DNA from: Hydractinia symbiolongicarpus
Taxonomy: Eukaryota; Cnidaria; Hydrozoa; Anthoathecata; Hydractiniidae
Length of the DNA stretch: 64,000 bases
Assembly: GCF_029227915.1 (NCBI RefSeq)
Contig: NC_079880.1
Span: 30,805,501-30,869,500 of the forward strand
Direction of reading: 5' to 3'
In this document: piece by piece, positions 1 to 12,658 of the stretch
Layout of the letters: the number at the start of each line of letters is the position of its first letter
How positions within the stretch are numbered: the first letter of the stretch is position 1
Program-made: the position numbers and the translations under genes
The notes under the pieces: generated by a model
Databases searched by the model: none
Told to the model about the DNA's origin: nothing
What the model saw: the letters and a program-made list of their open reading frames with translations, nothing else

Positions 1-653
1 TATCAGTTTTAAATCCCAGACCTTGCATTACGTTGCTATTCGGGAATTTCAAATTTGCTACAAAACAAGACCAGGGAGCCTTAAGATGATGTTGACACAA
101 ACAAAAGTAAAAAAATCTCAAGAAAAGCTGCAAACTCTCAAATGTGCCTCTTCTTTTTAGCAATTTTTTATGACCTAAAATCTAATAGTAATAAAAATCT
201 AATAATAATTTTAAATCAGATGAGAATGATCACAGCCTTTAAAAGTGTTCATCAGAATAATTGGCCAAAGTAAATATGCAATGGATACCATGACATAACA
301 CAAGGTTGAAGAAATCCACCGAAACCCAGGATCTTCCAGAATAACTATTAAGCTCAAATTGTACCTTGATTTCAACTTTTCCTACTGCAACAAAACATCA
401 TAAAGGCACTTGGACAAAAAAATTCACAGAAATGATTAATATTGTTGAAAGACATTTTTATGAGGTGAAGGGTCTGAGACAAGAGAGGAGTTGAACGTCC
501 TCCACCATACCTTAGTTTAAAGGGGCGATTGTGGAAGTCCCATGAAATGCCACATAGTGATGGTGTCACTTTAAAAAACACCCAGTCTGGTCTGTGAACG
601 GTTGCCGCTAGGAAGGGCATCCACCTGTAAAATAATGCCAAAATTCTTTATTA
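1..653. other. Non-coding flank, no gene seen
   Basis: AT-rich sequence with no open frame that resembles a known protein, no splice-bounded exon and no clear terminal repeats. It may hold the missing 5' part of the LINE copy that begins near 654, but I see no conserved reverse transcriptase or endonuclease motif here. Confidence 0.5.
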
Positions 654-1915
654 ATGGCCGTAAGAACAGTTGATGAGATAAACTGCATAAACGGGGCTGG
701 AACTCTAAGGAGTGAAGCGTGTGTTTCCCAGCATAGGTTGCTGGTTTGTGATATGATCTTGAAGAGTGTTAAAGAACCCAAGGGAAAGTACAGGCCCCGT
801 CGTAAAGTCTGGAAGCTGAAGGAAGAGATTGTAGCTGGACAATTTAGTGCAAAAGTTCAGCTGTTTAACCCACAATGGTCAATGTGATAGTGACAATGTT
901 GAAAGTACTTGGACTACTTTAAAGAATTGTCTTCTAGAAGCTTCTGATGATACCTGTGGGTGGACGAAAGGACCAGCTAGACATAGACAGACCTGGTGGT
1001 GGAATAATGAGGTTGACCAGTGTATAAAGGAAAAGAGGAAACTTTGGAAAGAGTGGAAGTCAGGTGGTAGTAAGAATATTTACTTAGAAGCTAAGCGTCG
1101 TGCTCGTACAGCAGTGTATAAGGCAAAATCAGAAGCAGGGAGAAACAGATTTGCAGATGTGTTAAGAAGGAAAGACCAGCGCAATGAGGTATTCAAGATA
1201 GCAAAGCTAATGAAGAAGACTAATCTAGTTGTAGGTGAGAATTGTATACGTGATGAAGGTGATGATACACGATGGCTCGTTAGAGATAGTTGAGAACTTC
1301 TGTTACTTAGGTGATATGTTGGGCAGTAAAGGGGGTGTTGGAAGAGGTGTTACATGCAGGATAGGTTCTGCTTGAAAAAAGTTCAGAGAGTTACTTCCTT
1401 TGTTGACTAGCAGAGTCTTGAAATTTGAGGTAAAATGTAGGTATTCAAGATATGAGGTCTGTGTAAGAAGTGTTATGTTGTATGGTAGTGAGACATGGGC
1501 AGCGAAGCAGGAAGATCTTGGCCGTTTAGAAAGGAATGATATGAGAATAGTTAGGTGGATGTGTAACGCCAGTCTGAGAGACAGAAAGAGTTCAGATGAG
1601 CTAAGAAGCAGGCTAAGTATCTGTAGAATTAAAGATGTTATCCAGATAACAAGATTAAATTGGCTGGGTACTTGGAAAGAATGGAGGAGGATAATTGGGT
1701 AAGAAAGTGTAGAGACTTAATAGTTCCTGGGGCAAAGCCCAGAGGCAGACCGAGAAAGACTTGGCAGGAGGTTATAAGGACAGACTTGATACAGAGGAAG
1801 TGGAGTTTAGATCTAACACAGTCTAGATCAGATTGGAAGAGGGTCATTAATATACCCCGTCCAACCCATGCTAGCATGGAAAACGGACGTTAAGCCGAGA
1901 ATGATGATGATAATG
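654..1915 (+). mobile_element. Non-LTR retrotransposon (LINE) remnant, truncated and internally deleted
   Basis: Three short frames keep the order of a LINE ORF2 with its middle missing. The first (654-887) resembles the end of an APE-type endonuclease and the following linker (SQHRLLVCDM, then PRRKVWKLKEE). The second (847-1293) is the region before the reverse transcriptase. At about 1285 the sequence jumps to the C-terminal region after the reverse transcriptase (ENFCYLGDML, then VRSVMLYGSETWAAKQEDL at about 1460-1520, then LNWLGTWKE and GRPRKTWQEVI up to 1890). The fingers and palm, including the catalytic YxDD, are absent. Frames switch several times, so the copy is dead. The 3' end runs into a short ATG/ATA repeat tail (1896-1915), as many LINE copies do. 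I cannot choose a clade with confidence (RTE- or CR1-like). Confidence 0.85.
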
Positions 1916-2458
1916 ATGAAAGACATTTCATTCATTTTCATAATTATTTTTAGAGATAGAATTTTCCCACTTTTCATAAAAAATGCTCCTCAGATAACTC
2001 CAGCCTTTCTAATTCACTTCTGCACTCGTGTGAACAAAAAAAGCAAGTAAACAAGATATGTCATCAATTTTTTCCCAACATTGAATGTGAACCAAAAAGT
2101 TTTAATTCATGCAGAAATTAAAATATCTACAATAAGCCTTGTTACGCTTATGCTGGTATATATGGTTGTGTTTTGGAAAATCTCACTCAAATATTTAAAA
2201 ATTAAATATTTTTTAGGCTCTTTGTTTTCAAATATGATGTCATTATCTGTGATTGAACATTATTTATTCTTAAAAAACCTAAGGTTTTAGCAGACCCAAA
2301 ACGCTGTTACTAGTTTGTTACATATAAAATGTCATGTGACGAAGACGTAATAAAAACAATTTTAAAGAGTGAGAATAATTTTTTTTTTTTTTAATGAAAT
2401 ACTAGTGTCTACTCTAATTGTCATGTATTATTTTAGTGTATTTTAATAATACTTCAAT
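1916..2458. other. Non-coding spacer before the USPL1-like gene
   Basis: AT-rich, with a T-run at about 2380-2392. I see no gene. It may hold the promoter or an untranslated first exon of the next gene: an AG-ended pyrimidine-poor stretch lies just before 2435, but it is too weak to call. Confidence 0.4.
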
Positions 2459-5400
2459 ATGGTAATGATGGCACTTAACCGATATTGCAGTGATTGCATG
2501 AAAAAGGGAGAATTTTTACCTCTTCGGTTCGTAATGATGAATATCAGTAGTGGTGTTTGGATTTGTCCTAAAGATGAGGTTTGTGTGGCAAACCCCTTTT
2601 TAAATGCTTTTAATACTTTCATTGGTTTTTAGTTCTTAAGTTTTTTTTTTGTTTTTGGAGCTGTGTTATTGAGTAAGTGCTGTAGACATTTGTTTTGATT
2701 TTAGTGTATATTTCCAATGAACTCTTCATTATTGATGGATTATATTGAAGATAATGTGACGTCAGAGAGGGTGTTAAGATTGACAAGGCCAAGTGTGAAG
2801 AAAAATTCAATGAATAAAAAGGTGCACAGATACTCTTTTTTATGTGTTGTTTGTATTGCCTGTCTGCTCACAAAGCCTATCAATACGAAAATAACACTCT
2901 AACAATAAATCGCTTGCCTAAAGTTACAATAATTTAGACTGGATGAGCAATCTGAATAAATATAAGTTTATAAACGCATGTTTTATTACTTTATTACTTT
3001 ATTCTTGTCTTTTTTATATATTTTAGTTATTTTTTAATGCAAATAATAAGAAAGGTAACATTGATTTCCATGTGAGATGAATTGATATTACTCAGCCAGA
3101 AAAAAATTGTGGAATTGGTGGAGCAATTTATGGCTCAGCTAGTTTCTCAACTCCCAGAATTGAGCAATTCTTTGCGTGAGCAAGAGCGATCACTCTTCCC
3201 TTATTGATTGGTTTCTGGCTAACCAATTCACTGTTGTCCTTCTTTTAGCTGGGGAATACACCACCAGGAAAACTTTTATCAGAGGACCAATTGAAACCAT
3301 TTGCAGAGATAAGTCCACAATGGTCATATTCATCTAGAAGTTACACATCTGGGGAAAGCTCTTCATCATTAAAATCAAATGAAAGTAATGACAATGTTAG
3401 CTCTAAAAAGTCGACAATTTCTTCTGATATAGTACTGCAACAGGGACCACATATGACATATCCCTTGTGGGAAAACGATGGTTTGCTATGTTGGTTAGAT
3501 GCAGCATTAGCGATGCTGGTGCTTAACACAACATTGCGGGAAACTAAGTCAAAGGATGAAACCTCCCTAGTCAATCACCTTATAAAGGACTACCAAAAAC
3601 TGTTAAATGCGTTTAATTTGCATGGCGTGTATACACAGGTGCGTCCACAGCTTCGGGAATTACGCCAATGCTTTTTAAAATTCTTGCAACCAAAACTGTT
3701 GTCCAGTGATGATCAGGATGACTCTCCCCTATTTTTGTTGCCGTTCATCCTGAAAGCAGACGAAAAACTTTATGCAGACTTAGAGGTTGATTTTACGTGC
3801 AGATTTCATTGCAATGAGTGTGGATTTGAGAAGACAGATGGGTAGGTATATCTCCACGCTTATACATGTTTTCTTTTAATCATAAATTTTGATGTTGTCG
3901 AAACTACCAATTTACCACGAAGAATGAAAGAACTGCAAAAAACAAAAAAAACAGCAAATCAAACAATTCATATTGTATTAAGTGCAAACTATTTTAGCCG
4001 GAAGAAATGTCAGATGCTGCTACTAGTGCGGCTCGTCAAGCTATCTCGCTAAATATAGCCGTTTTGCGTGTTTTAGAACTCTAAATATGTGTTGTCTTCC
4101 AGGGCCTTTGCCCCTGGACCCCACCAGGGGCTTACAGCAGCCCCTGAAATCCATCTGTTTCGCCAACTCGCTTCTCTCGTTGATTGTCACTAAAATCTCA
4201 AAATATACCACTATACCTAAGCCCCCCACTTTAGAAGTTGCGGCGCCGCCCCCGAATGTTGTTATGAGTTGAATACAAAAGAAACAACATGCTGTACACT
4301 GCTGAAATTTTCTTAGTTCAAATTGCCATCATAGAATTACTCAAAAAATTTCTAACATAAAAACACTTGTTTGCTGAAAAAATACACCATACGTTTGTGC
4401 AATGTTCTGAAAAGAACAGAAAAAAATGTTCCAGGCCTAGAATTTTGATTATTTTTTTTCTGTGGAAATGTTTCTCACTGGGCCTGAATCAGATAATATT
4501 ATTAAACATAGAAGGGGGATTAAAATTATGTAAGGAAGAAACTAAATCAATTTGATTGAGCCCATTGTCTGACGTCGCCACACAGATTTTTGAAACTATC
4601 CACTGTACAACTGTCATGGTACTAACACTGCTTATGCTTCTTAGGTTCAACAAAATGATCATATCTCTTCCCAACTGCAATGAAGATTTAAGCTTCGATG
4701 ACAACATACATTTTTCAAGAGCGTGCTACCGTTGCTTCAAGGCTGGCCAAAGAACACAATTTCATATCAACAGGTAAAGATTTTTTTGTTTTCTTGGAAA
4801 GAAGAATTAACCTCTAGGACAGCCTTCAGTTTTAATAAATCTTACCAAGTAGAAGGCTGTTTTAGTAAAGGGGGGCACAAACCGGCCAACATGTTGGCCA
4901 ACATTTTGACCAACATCGACTGACCAACATGTTGGCCGGTTTGCGTTAGGTGAAAACATGCTCAAGAAGAAAAAAAATCTCAAAAAATGTTGGCCAACAT
5001 TAAATATTTAATAGATGTTGGCCAACATTTCCGCCAAAATTTACATGTTGGTAGCATGTTTGTCGGTTTGCGCTGGGTAACCAACATGTTGGCCAACATT
5101 TCGACCAACATTTTAGCTTTCGAATGTTTTAATCATTCATTCGTCCATTACTACCTATATCCGCATAAATACGCTCATAATCAGGACCAGCTATAGCCAA
5201 TAAGAATATTGATAAACTTTTCTTGTAGTTGAAATATTCAGAACCAGTGCCAGGCGGAGGTCTTATTAGGATATGCTTTCCATCAATAGCGGCTATGCAA
5301 TTGGGAAAGTTCCACCTTGATGCAAACTTCTCAGATATCTTGTTGCAATCATCTACACTTGAAGGTATCTTGATATGCTCTTTTCCAATGTACTCTGTGA

Positions 5401-8400
5401 TCGCTTTAGTAACCTCATCAACAATATAAGATAATGTTCTTTCAGATACTCTGAATTGGAAACTTAAAGACTTATAAGTTTATCCTGTCGCAAGGAACCG
5501 AATGGTGAGCACTAATCTTTGAGCTGCTGAGATTGTTTGATGAGCTCCCATTACACCGGATTCTTTTGGTGTTATGTGTGGTTATGTTATGTTATGTATG
5601 GTTCGATGAGAGCAAGAATCTCTTTAAACGATTCATAGGTCATTTAAACGATACATAGGTCATTATCATCATTTCCCTGTAACTTTTTGTGTCTTCAGCC
5701 AGTAATTCCTGTACTAAGTTTGTATACAGCCCTTTGCTGTTTCTTCTTCGAACCCATTTTCTTGTCGGGCCACGTCTTTTTTGTCGTCGTCATCAAGCCA
5801 TACTTCTTCATTGGAAGTCACAAACAAATGAATGAACATTTTGTAATGTTAGCTACTTGTTTTTTTAAAAAATATACGCCAACGCAAACCGTACCAACAT
5901 GTTGGCCGAAATGTTGGTCGAAAATGTTGGCCGGTTTGCGCCCCACTTAACATTTTTGCACTGTTAATACAGAGCTGCTTTCGAAAATATTGCATGATAA
6001 AGTAGAACGTAATGACATACCAAGTTTTAACAATTTTATAATATTTTTTTGATATTTCCAATACAGAAGTTGTAAAAGGTGAAAGAAACTGGGCTTAGCT
6101 TGTCATTATTTCTATTTGCAAACCTTTTTGAAATTCAAAGAAGGCATTTATTTATTTGTTAATGTTACTACATTTTGTATAGCTGCAGTGTCCCGAAAAT
6201 AAACGTCCGCAAAAATCTTACGAAATTTACAATTTGCGGAATTAGTAAAATTTGTAATGAATCATATTTTTCTAAAAATCTCTTGAACGTTATTTGTGTT
6301 GTCTTTGATGCGGAAAAATTAGTTTCTATGACTTCACAAAACGAATTCTTAGAAATTAAGAAAATAATTAAGGCCAGTGTTAAGACAAGTTGTAATGCTA
6401 GCTTGGGTTTGCTGAAACTGCTTACTACTGCGAATTTTACATTTTTCCTACCTTAGACATCCAAAAATTATGTTCGTCCATTTCAAGGAGGGCGTGACAA
6501 CTCGACAATTTTGGAATGAGTTCAACTTTACAGGTCCGGACAACGATAGGTACATTGTGACACAAATTATACAGTACCTACACAAGAAACGACACTTTGT
6601 TTTGTGGTCTTACAGTTTTGAAGGTAGGTGCATACTTTTTGTTTGTTTGTTTTAAAGCATTGTTTTGATCTCGCTGAGAGAAGCTTCAGTTCTTGTGTGT
6701 GAAACGGAACTGCTGTTCTCAATGCGAAAAGAGAGAGAGAGAGACCTTGAATGATTTGTGTTTTGTCCGTTGATGTGTGACTTGCAATGTGTTAAGATCT
6801 ACTTTTTACATCGCAAATGGTTCTGTCCAAGAATTAAATTTTCCGACGAACCATAATGTTGGTGTAAAATAGGCCTTACAATGCGAGTAAATCTGAGGAT
6901 GTGTATATAAGAAAAGCCCAAAGTTTTTAAAACGGTACAAGCTGACTAACTTGTAGAAATATCGATTTATAGCATAGGCTCACTACTAGATACTCATATT
7001 TATGACTCATGTTAAACCCTCCAACAGTCTCCATCTTCGTTACTTTGTAACGGGAAATCTTCCAGTGAAAGGGCGTAAATTGCACTCAATTGTGCAGGCG
7101 TTGCGTTTGCGCAGGATATTGGGAAAAGTTTTCGCGTCTTCATTTGAGAGAGCGCATACTGCTCGACTTTTGAAGTTTATACATTGGTAAGTTTGACGTT
7201 TTATCGATACTCGGTATTTTCGTCATTTCTCGGTAATTTTCAGTTTATTACGTTAGGGCTGATTCCACGATTAATATTTTGATCGAAAAATTTCTAGAAA
7301 AAATATTCGAATGATAAATTCCACACACAAAACGCGCTCTTTTTTATTCACAAGTAAAAATGATGAATTTCAACACACGACAACTTTTTCTAATTTGTAT
7401 TCATCGTAAACAAATGGAACGAATAAATCAGAAATACTACAAATACACTTGTTTATTGTCTACTGTTCTCTATTTTTATTCCGGTCTTGAAATGAAATTA
7501 TTAAATTGATATACTATTTCTTCCCGCTTAAATGAAAGAAAGAACGACAAGAAGAGCAATAATCAAATTATTATGCTTTCTAAAGTTTCTGCGGTAAACA
7601 TGTCGAAGTATGGAACCGACACCATCTCATTATTGTCTATCAGCAATTTCTGCGCCTTCTGATTGGATAAAAATACTTTCTCCTTTCGATTTTCAATACG
7701 AGATGAAATATTTCTACTCACTCTTGAAAAGGAACAAAAATTCAAAACGTTTCTGCTCGAAATTCTTCGAGCATAATGTGACGTGAAATCAGCCCTTTAT
7801 CGAACTTTTCGTTTTGTCTTTGTCAGTAAATAAAATCCTCACGTGTTTTGTTGTTTTTATTTTTTAGATATCTAAAGAACGCATCAAGAACTTCAGGAAG
7901 GCTTAGGTTAATTTTAAAGGGATATTCCCGACCCCTGAGTATCCGTGTCTGTCTGTAAAGGAAAATCTCAACCCTATCCTCAAGTCTGCATAGGCAGAAG
8001 ACAAACAAATATTTTGTGCGTTATCGCGCATGAACATTAAAAGAAAACGTTTGTCGCTCCTGCCTTTAGACAGCTATTATTTCTGCTTTCTACCTGTGTA
8101 CGCGGATAATGGTCATTTTCTAGGTCCGCAAATTTGCAAAGTATATGGTAAAAGCCTGCTTGTAAGTTAAAGAAGTATAGCGGTGTCTCATTGTGTTCTC
8201 TGTTTCGTATAGAAAAATTATGGCTACAAGCTGACGACCTGAAGGAACATGTGGTAAATTTTAAGTACAAACAGCCAAGATGTCGCCCAGAAGAGGTGCA
8301 TCTTGTTATTTGGGAGCGCTTGTCTGTGTTGCAAGCGGTCATCAAAACAAAGCTAAAAGTAGCTTTACCAAAACTTGAATTATCGAGTCCACTGGATTCT

Positions 8401-9081
8401 CCGTCTGTGTATACAATGTTGAGTAGAAGATTTGGTGCAAGTCGTTGCTCGAGCAAGACAGCTTCTATTGTGAGTAGTGATGGACTGACTCCCTTACATT
8501 CTCCTTCGGGACTATCGAAAGTTAGTTTGATTAAAGGCATGCAGAACGTGCCGAGGTTTCAACCGTACATGTCGAAGCAAAAAGGGAAACAAAGTTTGAA
8601 TAAATCTAGTCAAAATCGAAAAGATACCGGCAGCAATAAAGTTAAACTAGAGTCTGATAGAAATAACGAGTCTGCAACTGAAAGCACTAAGGTCAGCAAT
8701 TTTTCATGCACTTCTTCGCTTGTTTTGACTCTTTCTGAAGCTGTCACAGCGAGTGTACTAAGCAGTGAAAAAAGCAGCGGCGAAACCAACGATAGTGTTA
8801 TCGCAATGAGCGTAACAAGTAGTTCTAGCAGCGAAACAAACGATATTAGAGCGTTACCAAAACGAATAGATGTCGATACAACAGCAGTGTTGAATCGAGT
8901 GAAAGACATTTTATCCGTCGAATTTGAAGAAATGGATATATTTCCTTCCAAAGACGAGACAAAAACAATTGAATCTAGTGACTCATATGAAAATGATGAG
9001 AATGAAATTGATTTTCAAATGGGAGGTGTTGACGTAATTAGCGATAAATTATTGGACGATATATTAGATGGAAATTTATGA
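2459..9081 (+). CDS. uspl1: SUMO-specific isopeptidase USPL1-like, six exons
   Basis: Predicted cysteine protease of the C98 (USPL1) family, which removes SUMO from proteins in the nucleus. Exons are 2459-2578, 2705-2821, 3249-3841, 4645-4773, 6457-6623 and 8213-9081. All have GT/AG borders and matching phases (0,0,2,2,1), giving 664 residues. An N-terminal zinc-binding segment (YCSDC, then WICPKDECIFP across intron 1) matches the USPL1 type. The catalytic region has the nucleophile motif GLLCWLDA (Cys160), a zinc pair (FHCNECGF, then ACYRCF), the His motif KRHFVLW (His366) and the Asp motif LQADDLKE (Asp383/384), followed by EVHLVIWE. The last ~250 residues are Ser-rich and acidic and look disordered. 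The triad appears intact, so the enzyme is probably active. The first exon is the uncertain part: ATGs at 2459, 2465 and 2468 are all possible, and an upstream exon cannot be excluded. Confidence 0.87.
4865..5946 (-). mobile_element. PIF/Harbinger DNA transposon, internally deleted, in intron 4
   Basis: The ends carry a shared GCRCAAACCGGCCAACAT inverted terminal repeat, flanked by TTA on both sides (4862-4864 and 5947-5949). TTA fits the TWA target-site preference of PIF/Harbinger. On the minus strand, about 5230-5460 reads as the middle of a DDE_Tnp_4 transposase, with PNCIAAIDGKHILIRPP holding the first catalytic Asp. A second frame near 5110-5200 keeps the next block (YADIGSNGRMND). The rest is deleted and the frames are broken, so the copy is non-autonomous. 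Several extra copies of the subterminal palindrome GGCCAACATGTTGGCC lie near 4880-4940 and 5040-5110. Confidence 0.8.
7256..7795. mobile_element. MITE-like inverted-repeat element in intron 5
   Basis: The left end GGGCTGATTCCACG (7256) is matched in inverted orientation by CGTGAAATCAGCCC (ending 7795). The interior is AT-rich and non-coding. Flanks give TTA on the left and TTT on the right, so the target-site duplication is unclear. The transposon superfamily cannot be told from the sequence. Confidence 0.55.
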
Positions 9082-10753
9082 AAAGTGTTAGCGTACGCGC
9101 GGAAACCGGCCTAATGTGGGGAAGTTCGATCGATCACTGTCTGTTACTTGTCTGTTACCCTATCCACGTTTTTCTTTGAAAAAGGGTTTGTTCTTTAGTG
9201 CAAAACTTCTTATGATAAAAGACTCCCACAGGACAAGTATTGCTCACAAACGATAATTCTCACAATATGAAAATTTTCAATTTGCATTATTAGATTCAGA
9301 TATTCCTGTTGTATAACAAGCTGTTAGTAGCTGTGTAGAAATATCTCTCGTTTTTTGTAGTCTAATTTTCTTGGTGCAGAATCAATCAGAATGAAAACAA
9401 AATCAGTCCCATATGCACCCTTTTATACGCCTCTGAAATTCGTCCGTCACAGTTAAAAAGCATTCAATTTTTGGAACCAAAAGTTTCGCTGGTTGATGTT
9501 TTTTGTGTTTGCCATTTTTCGCTTTGCGAACAGTATCTGATAAAGTGAGAAGTCAATTACAATCATTTTTTGCTAATTGGTTAATCTGCTAATTTTATTA
9601 AAGCAAAAGCGTGTTAAACCAAAGGGGCCTGGACACAAAGAACTTATAAGTTACAACAATAATCAAACTGCCAAAAAGAAAAAGCATGAGCGGTTATTAA
9701 GGATTGTGTATTTTTACTTATTGTTCATAATTAGAAACAGCTGGCTCATTAAAAACAGTAATTAGTTATACTTGACCACGACTAAAAACACGCTTTATTT
9801 TTTGTTTGCAAAACATATCAATTATATATTCATATTTGTTAATATATTTCGTTAACATCAAATCAACTCGCGGTGATTTGTTTAACTTCATTAACTTTTA
9901 TCTGCCTCTGTTGAATATTAGACATCTGTTTCCGAGATGCAGCCAATGAAAATCGACTTATTGTGTATGGTAACCAATGGAATCTTTCAAGCATATAAAT
10001 GCCGAAACGTTGCAATCAAAACAATACCACTTCTGAAAATAAAATATACACTTTGAATTTGCTTGTTGTTCGGTAAATTATTAATAGAACGACCTGCACT
10101 CTGCCGTAGATATTTTAACTAAATGTCAACACAGCTGCAATAATCTTGTTTTACCTCCACGATGAAGAGCGACTCCCATGCTTTATCGCTTAAGATTTTT
10201 AAGCGGTTATTTAAAAAAGCATGCAAGATTGTACAGCTGTTGTTAAAAAACACATTTGCGGTTTTTAATTGAAGTGAAAAATGTGCAACGTATATTGATT
10301 CACTCGACGCTGTTTTTCGCGCTGGCAGATGGCGAATAAAATACGAGCGCTATTAAAAAATGCATGATTAGATATTAAGCGGGCTTATTGCCACGCGATT
10401 GTTCTAATAGAAAGATGTATAAATAGACATTAAACTAAAATGGAGCATAAAAAGCATTGTGAGGCGTATTTATTGAAAAGAGATACACTTGTTTCATACT
10501 TTATAGTTCATTGCAACGAGTAGGTAAAAAGATTTGTTTCGAAGAGAAGGTATGAGTTATTATGTTTGTAAAAATTAAACTGATCTTGCTAACAAAGGTG
10601 GACGTAGGTTTAAGTCGGTTTGACCAGGTACATTGTTTTAGCAACTGTATCAACTAATATGAGATAGTAGCATACGATCGGCCATATTTTCGCCTTTTGA
10701 TACGAGAGACGGCGAAAAATAGTCTGGTGTTATCGTTGCTAGATTATACAAAC

Positions 10754-10819
10754 ACGTCATCAATGTACATTAATTTATGCGATCAAACGTCATCAGTGTA
10801 CATTGAATTATGCAATCAA
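10754..10819. repeat. Two-copy 33-bp direct repeat
   Basis: The units starting at 10754 and 10787 share ACGTCATCARTGTACATT followed by a diverged ATTATG-type half. Three to four differences separate the copies. No coding content. Confidence 0.7.
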
Positions 10820-11967
10820 ACTTTTTTATAACAAGAACATATGGCTTTAAAGATCCAAAACTATAGAACCTGATAAGACTATTGAAGGCTTTGTCAATAA
10901 CAAGAAGTACTTAATTACGCCTTTACATTTCCAAAATGGCAAAATAGAGAAAAATTAAGGATAATTTAAAATTGAAGAAAAAGTAAGAACATTTTAAGGC
11001 TTCCCTTAAGTTTAGTGTTCATGTAAAGAAAATATAATGCAGTAAGCAAAAGAGAGCAACAGAAAGTATACATTTTCGCTGTCTTTTTTCATATCAACAT
11101 ACAAAATCCCTGGGAGCGAGGGTGGTAGTAGCAAAGTATTAACATCACACACATAAATTCAGAGCTGCAATCGCGGATAAAATTAATGACACGTCCAGGT
11201 GAAAATTGTCTTTCCACACTGTGATGTGTCCAAAATTGCCCGAAAAAAGATACAAGATGCCCTGGGGACAAGGTTTCCCGAAAAGTTGTCGCTTGGGTTG
11301 AGCTCGGAGAAAAGGGTTGAGATATAAGAGGAACACAGCGTATCAGCAATTATTGACAAAATATATTTTCAGCGTCTGTTTTTTATTTCGTCCACAATTG
11401 GAGCTAAACGCAATCAACCTCGTTTCCAGGGTCTTTTTTCTTTCTGACAATTGCGAACAGCAAAAAGAAATATTTCTCGACAGTGATTTTTCAAGAACTT
11501 TTTGGCAACAGTTAGAGAACGTCCCAAGATTTCTATCTTTTTCCTTATAAAAAGAAAAGTGCGATAACAAAGAACAGAGATAAAGTCGCAGTAGCGATTT
11601 TTGCTCGTGAGTAGCAGTATTTGAGTGCCTCTAATTAAAATTTAATGTACTTTCATCTTTAACATCGCCCCCAGGGTCTGTTGGGCTTTTATTATTTGGA
11701 AGGCCTTGTCCACGCCGCCAAATATATGTTGTTTCATCTTTCAAATGCAAGCCTTTGTTTTATCACTGCAGCATTGCATTTAATACAAAACTATAAATAA
11801 GGTACAAAGCTCACGAGTGTTTTGGCGCGTAATTCTTCATCATATACAAACCGATGCCTTTTGAAGCCTGTAAATAATTCTTGACAGGAAGTCAATTTTA
11901 AAAGAAAAGACTAATACTCAATGTTGGACAAATACTCACGAATTTTAAAATATTCACACAAAACTCA

Positions 11968-12031
11968 TTCTCGTCCCCTGGTCCTCTTAGCTGCAATATT
12001 AAAAAGGCAAATAGGCCCTGGGAACGAGATT
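11968..12031. repeat. Short inverted repeat of the CCCTGGGAACGAG family
   Basis: TTCTCGTCCCCTGG on the left is opposed by CCCTGGGAACGAGA on the right around a ~35-bp AT-rich core. It is the same family as the better-preserved copy at 63391-63476. Confidence 0.5.
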
Positions 12032-12276
12032 TTACAATACTATGTTATTACTTCTACGAGGCTGTCAATTTCTTTCAAAGAAATGTTTTAAAATTGAATA
12101 GTTTTTATTAGTAAATTTTTACATAAAAAAATATTATAGAATGTCCATAAAATTTTAAAGATTTAAGATTAATGATACTCACAAAAATAATTTATAGTGG
12201 TCTCACACATGGATTAAACACACTCAAACCTTTGTAAATGTTATGTGATGGTGAAAGTTTTTTTTGTTTTTTGTAG

Positions 12277-12658
12277 AACAATGGTTTGGAAGGAGCAAAA
12301 AGATCGAAACAAAACTAACGTATTTTCATCGTCTCAAAATTATCTAGCATCAAAGTACTACACACAAACAGAACACGATTATACAACTCGCTATTATACC
12401 CCACCGCAAAAGCACAACAATAAACCAAGTAGTCATCATTTTAAAGAACAATCTGGCATAGTTAAAGCAATAGAACATAGACTTTCACTTGAAGCAGAAA
12501 AAGTTCGATATTCTAATATTTTTGACACTTTAAAAATAGACTTGGAAAGCATACAATCTTTTAACGAATTTGCGAGACACTTACACAGAGTAAATCCAAT
12601 TTGTAATCCGGATGCTGTGGACACGGCTGATAAGCTGGTTACTCTACTGGGAATATAA
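12277..12658 (+). CDS. Uncharacterised protein, probable last or only coding exon
   Basis: An acceptor (pyrimidine tract, then TTGTAG) ends at 12276, and an ATG follows four bases later at 12281. The frame runs 125 codons to TAA. The protein is hydrophilic. Its first ~60 residues are rich in Tyr, Thr, Asn, Lys and Ser and look disordered. The C-terminal half is predicted helical (EAEKVRYSNIFDTLKIDLES, then FNEFARHLHRVNP) and ends LVTLLGI. There is no signal peptide or membrane helix. I do not recognise a family. Gene-like features are the clean acceptor, a composition unlike the surrounding AT-rich DNA, and a start directly after the splice site, which suggests an intron in the 5' untranslated region. 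Coding exons further upstream are possible and would change the start. Confidence 0.55.

Larger units (their letters stand above)
9082..12276. other. Intergenic DNA, about 3.2 kb, no gene seen
   Basis: AT-rich, no convincing exon. It holds a two-copy 33-bp direct repeat (10754-10819). It also holds several degraded pieces of a repeat marked by CCTGGGAACGAG-type sequence (near 11107, 11250, 11420 and 11660) and a small inverted pair at 11968-12031. The 3' untranslated region of the USPL1-like gene and the 5' untranslated exon of the next gene should lie here, but I cannot place them. Confidence 0.5.

Noticed and set aside
4030-4270. GC-rich stretch in intron 3 (GGGCCTTTGCCCCTGG) as an exon
   Set aside because: No matching splice phase and no protein similarity; exon 3 (phase 2) joins exon 4 directly. 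It looks like a decayed repeat.
6175-6456. 93-codon frame in intron 4 as an extra USPL1 exon
   Set aside because: It ends at the acceptor of exon 5, and exons 4 and 5 already join in phase with uninterrupted family similarity.
8037-8540. Minus-strand frame of 167 codons opposite the last USPL1-like exon
   Set aside because: No recognisable domain; the plus-strand frame continues a phase-matched gene with catalytic motifs.
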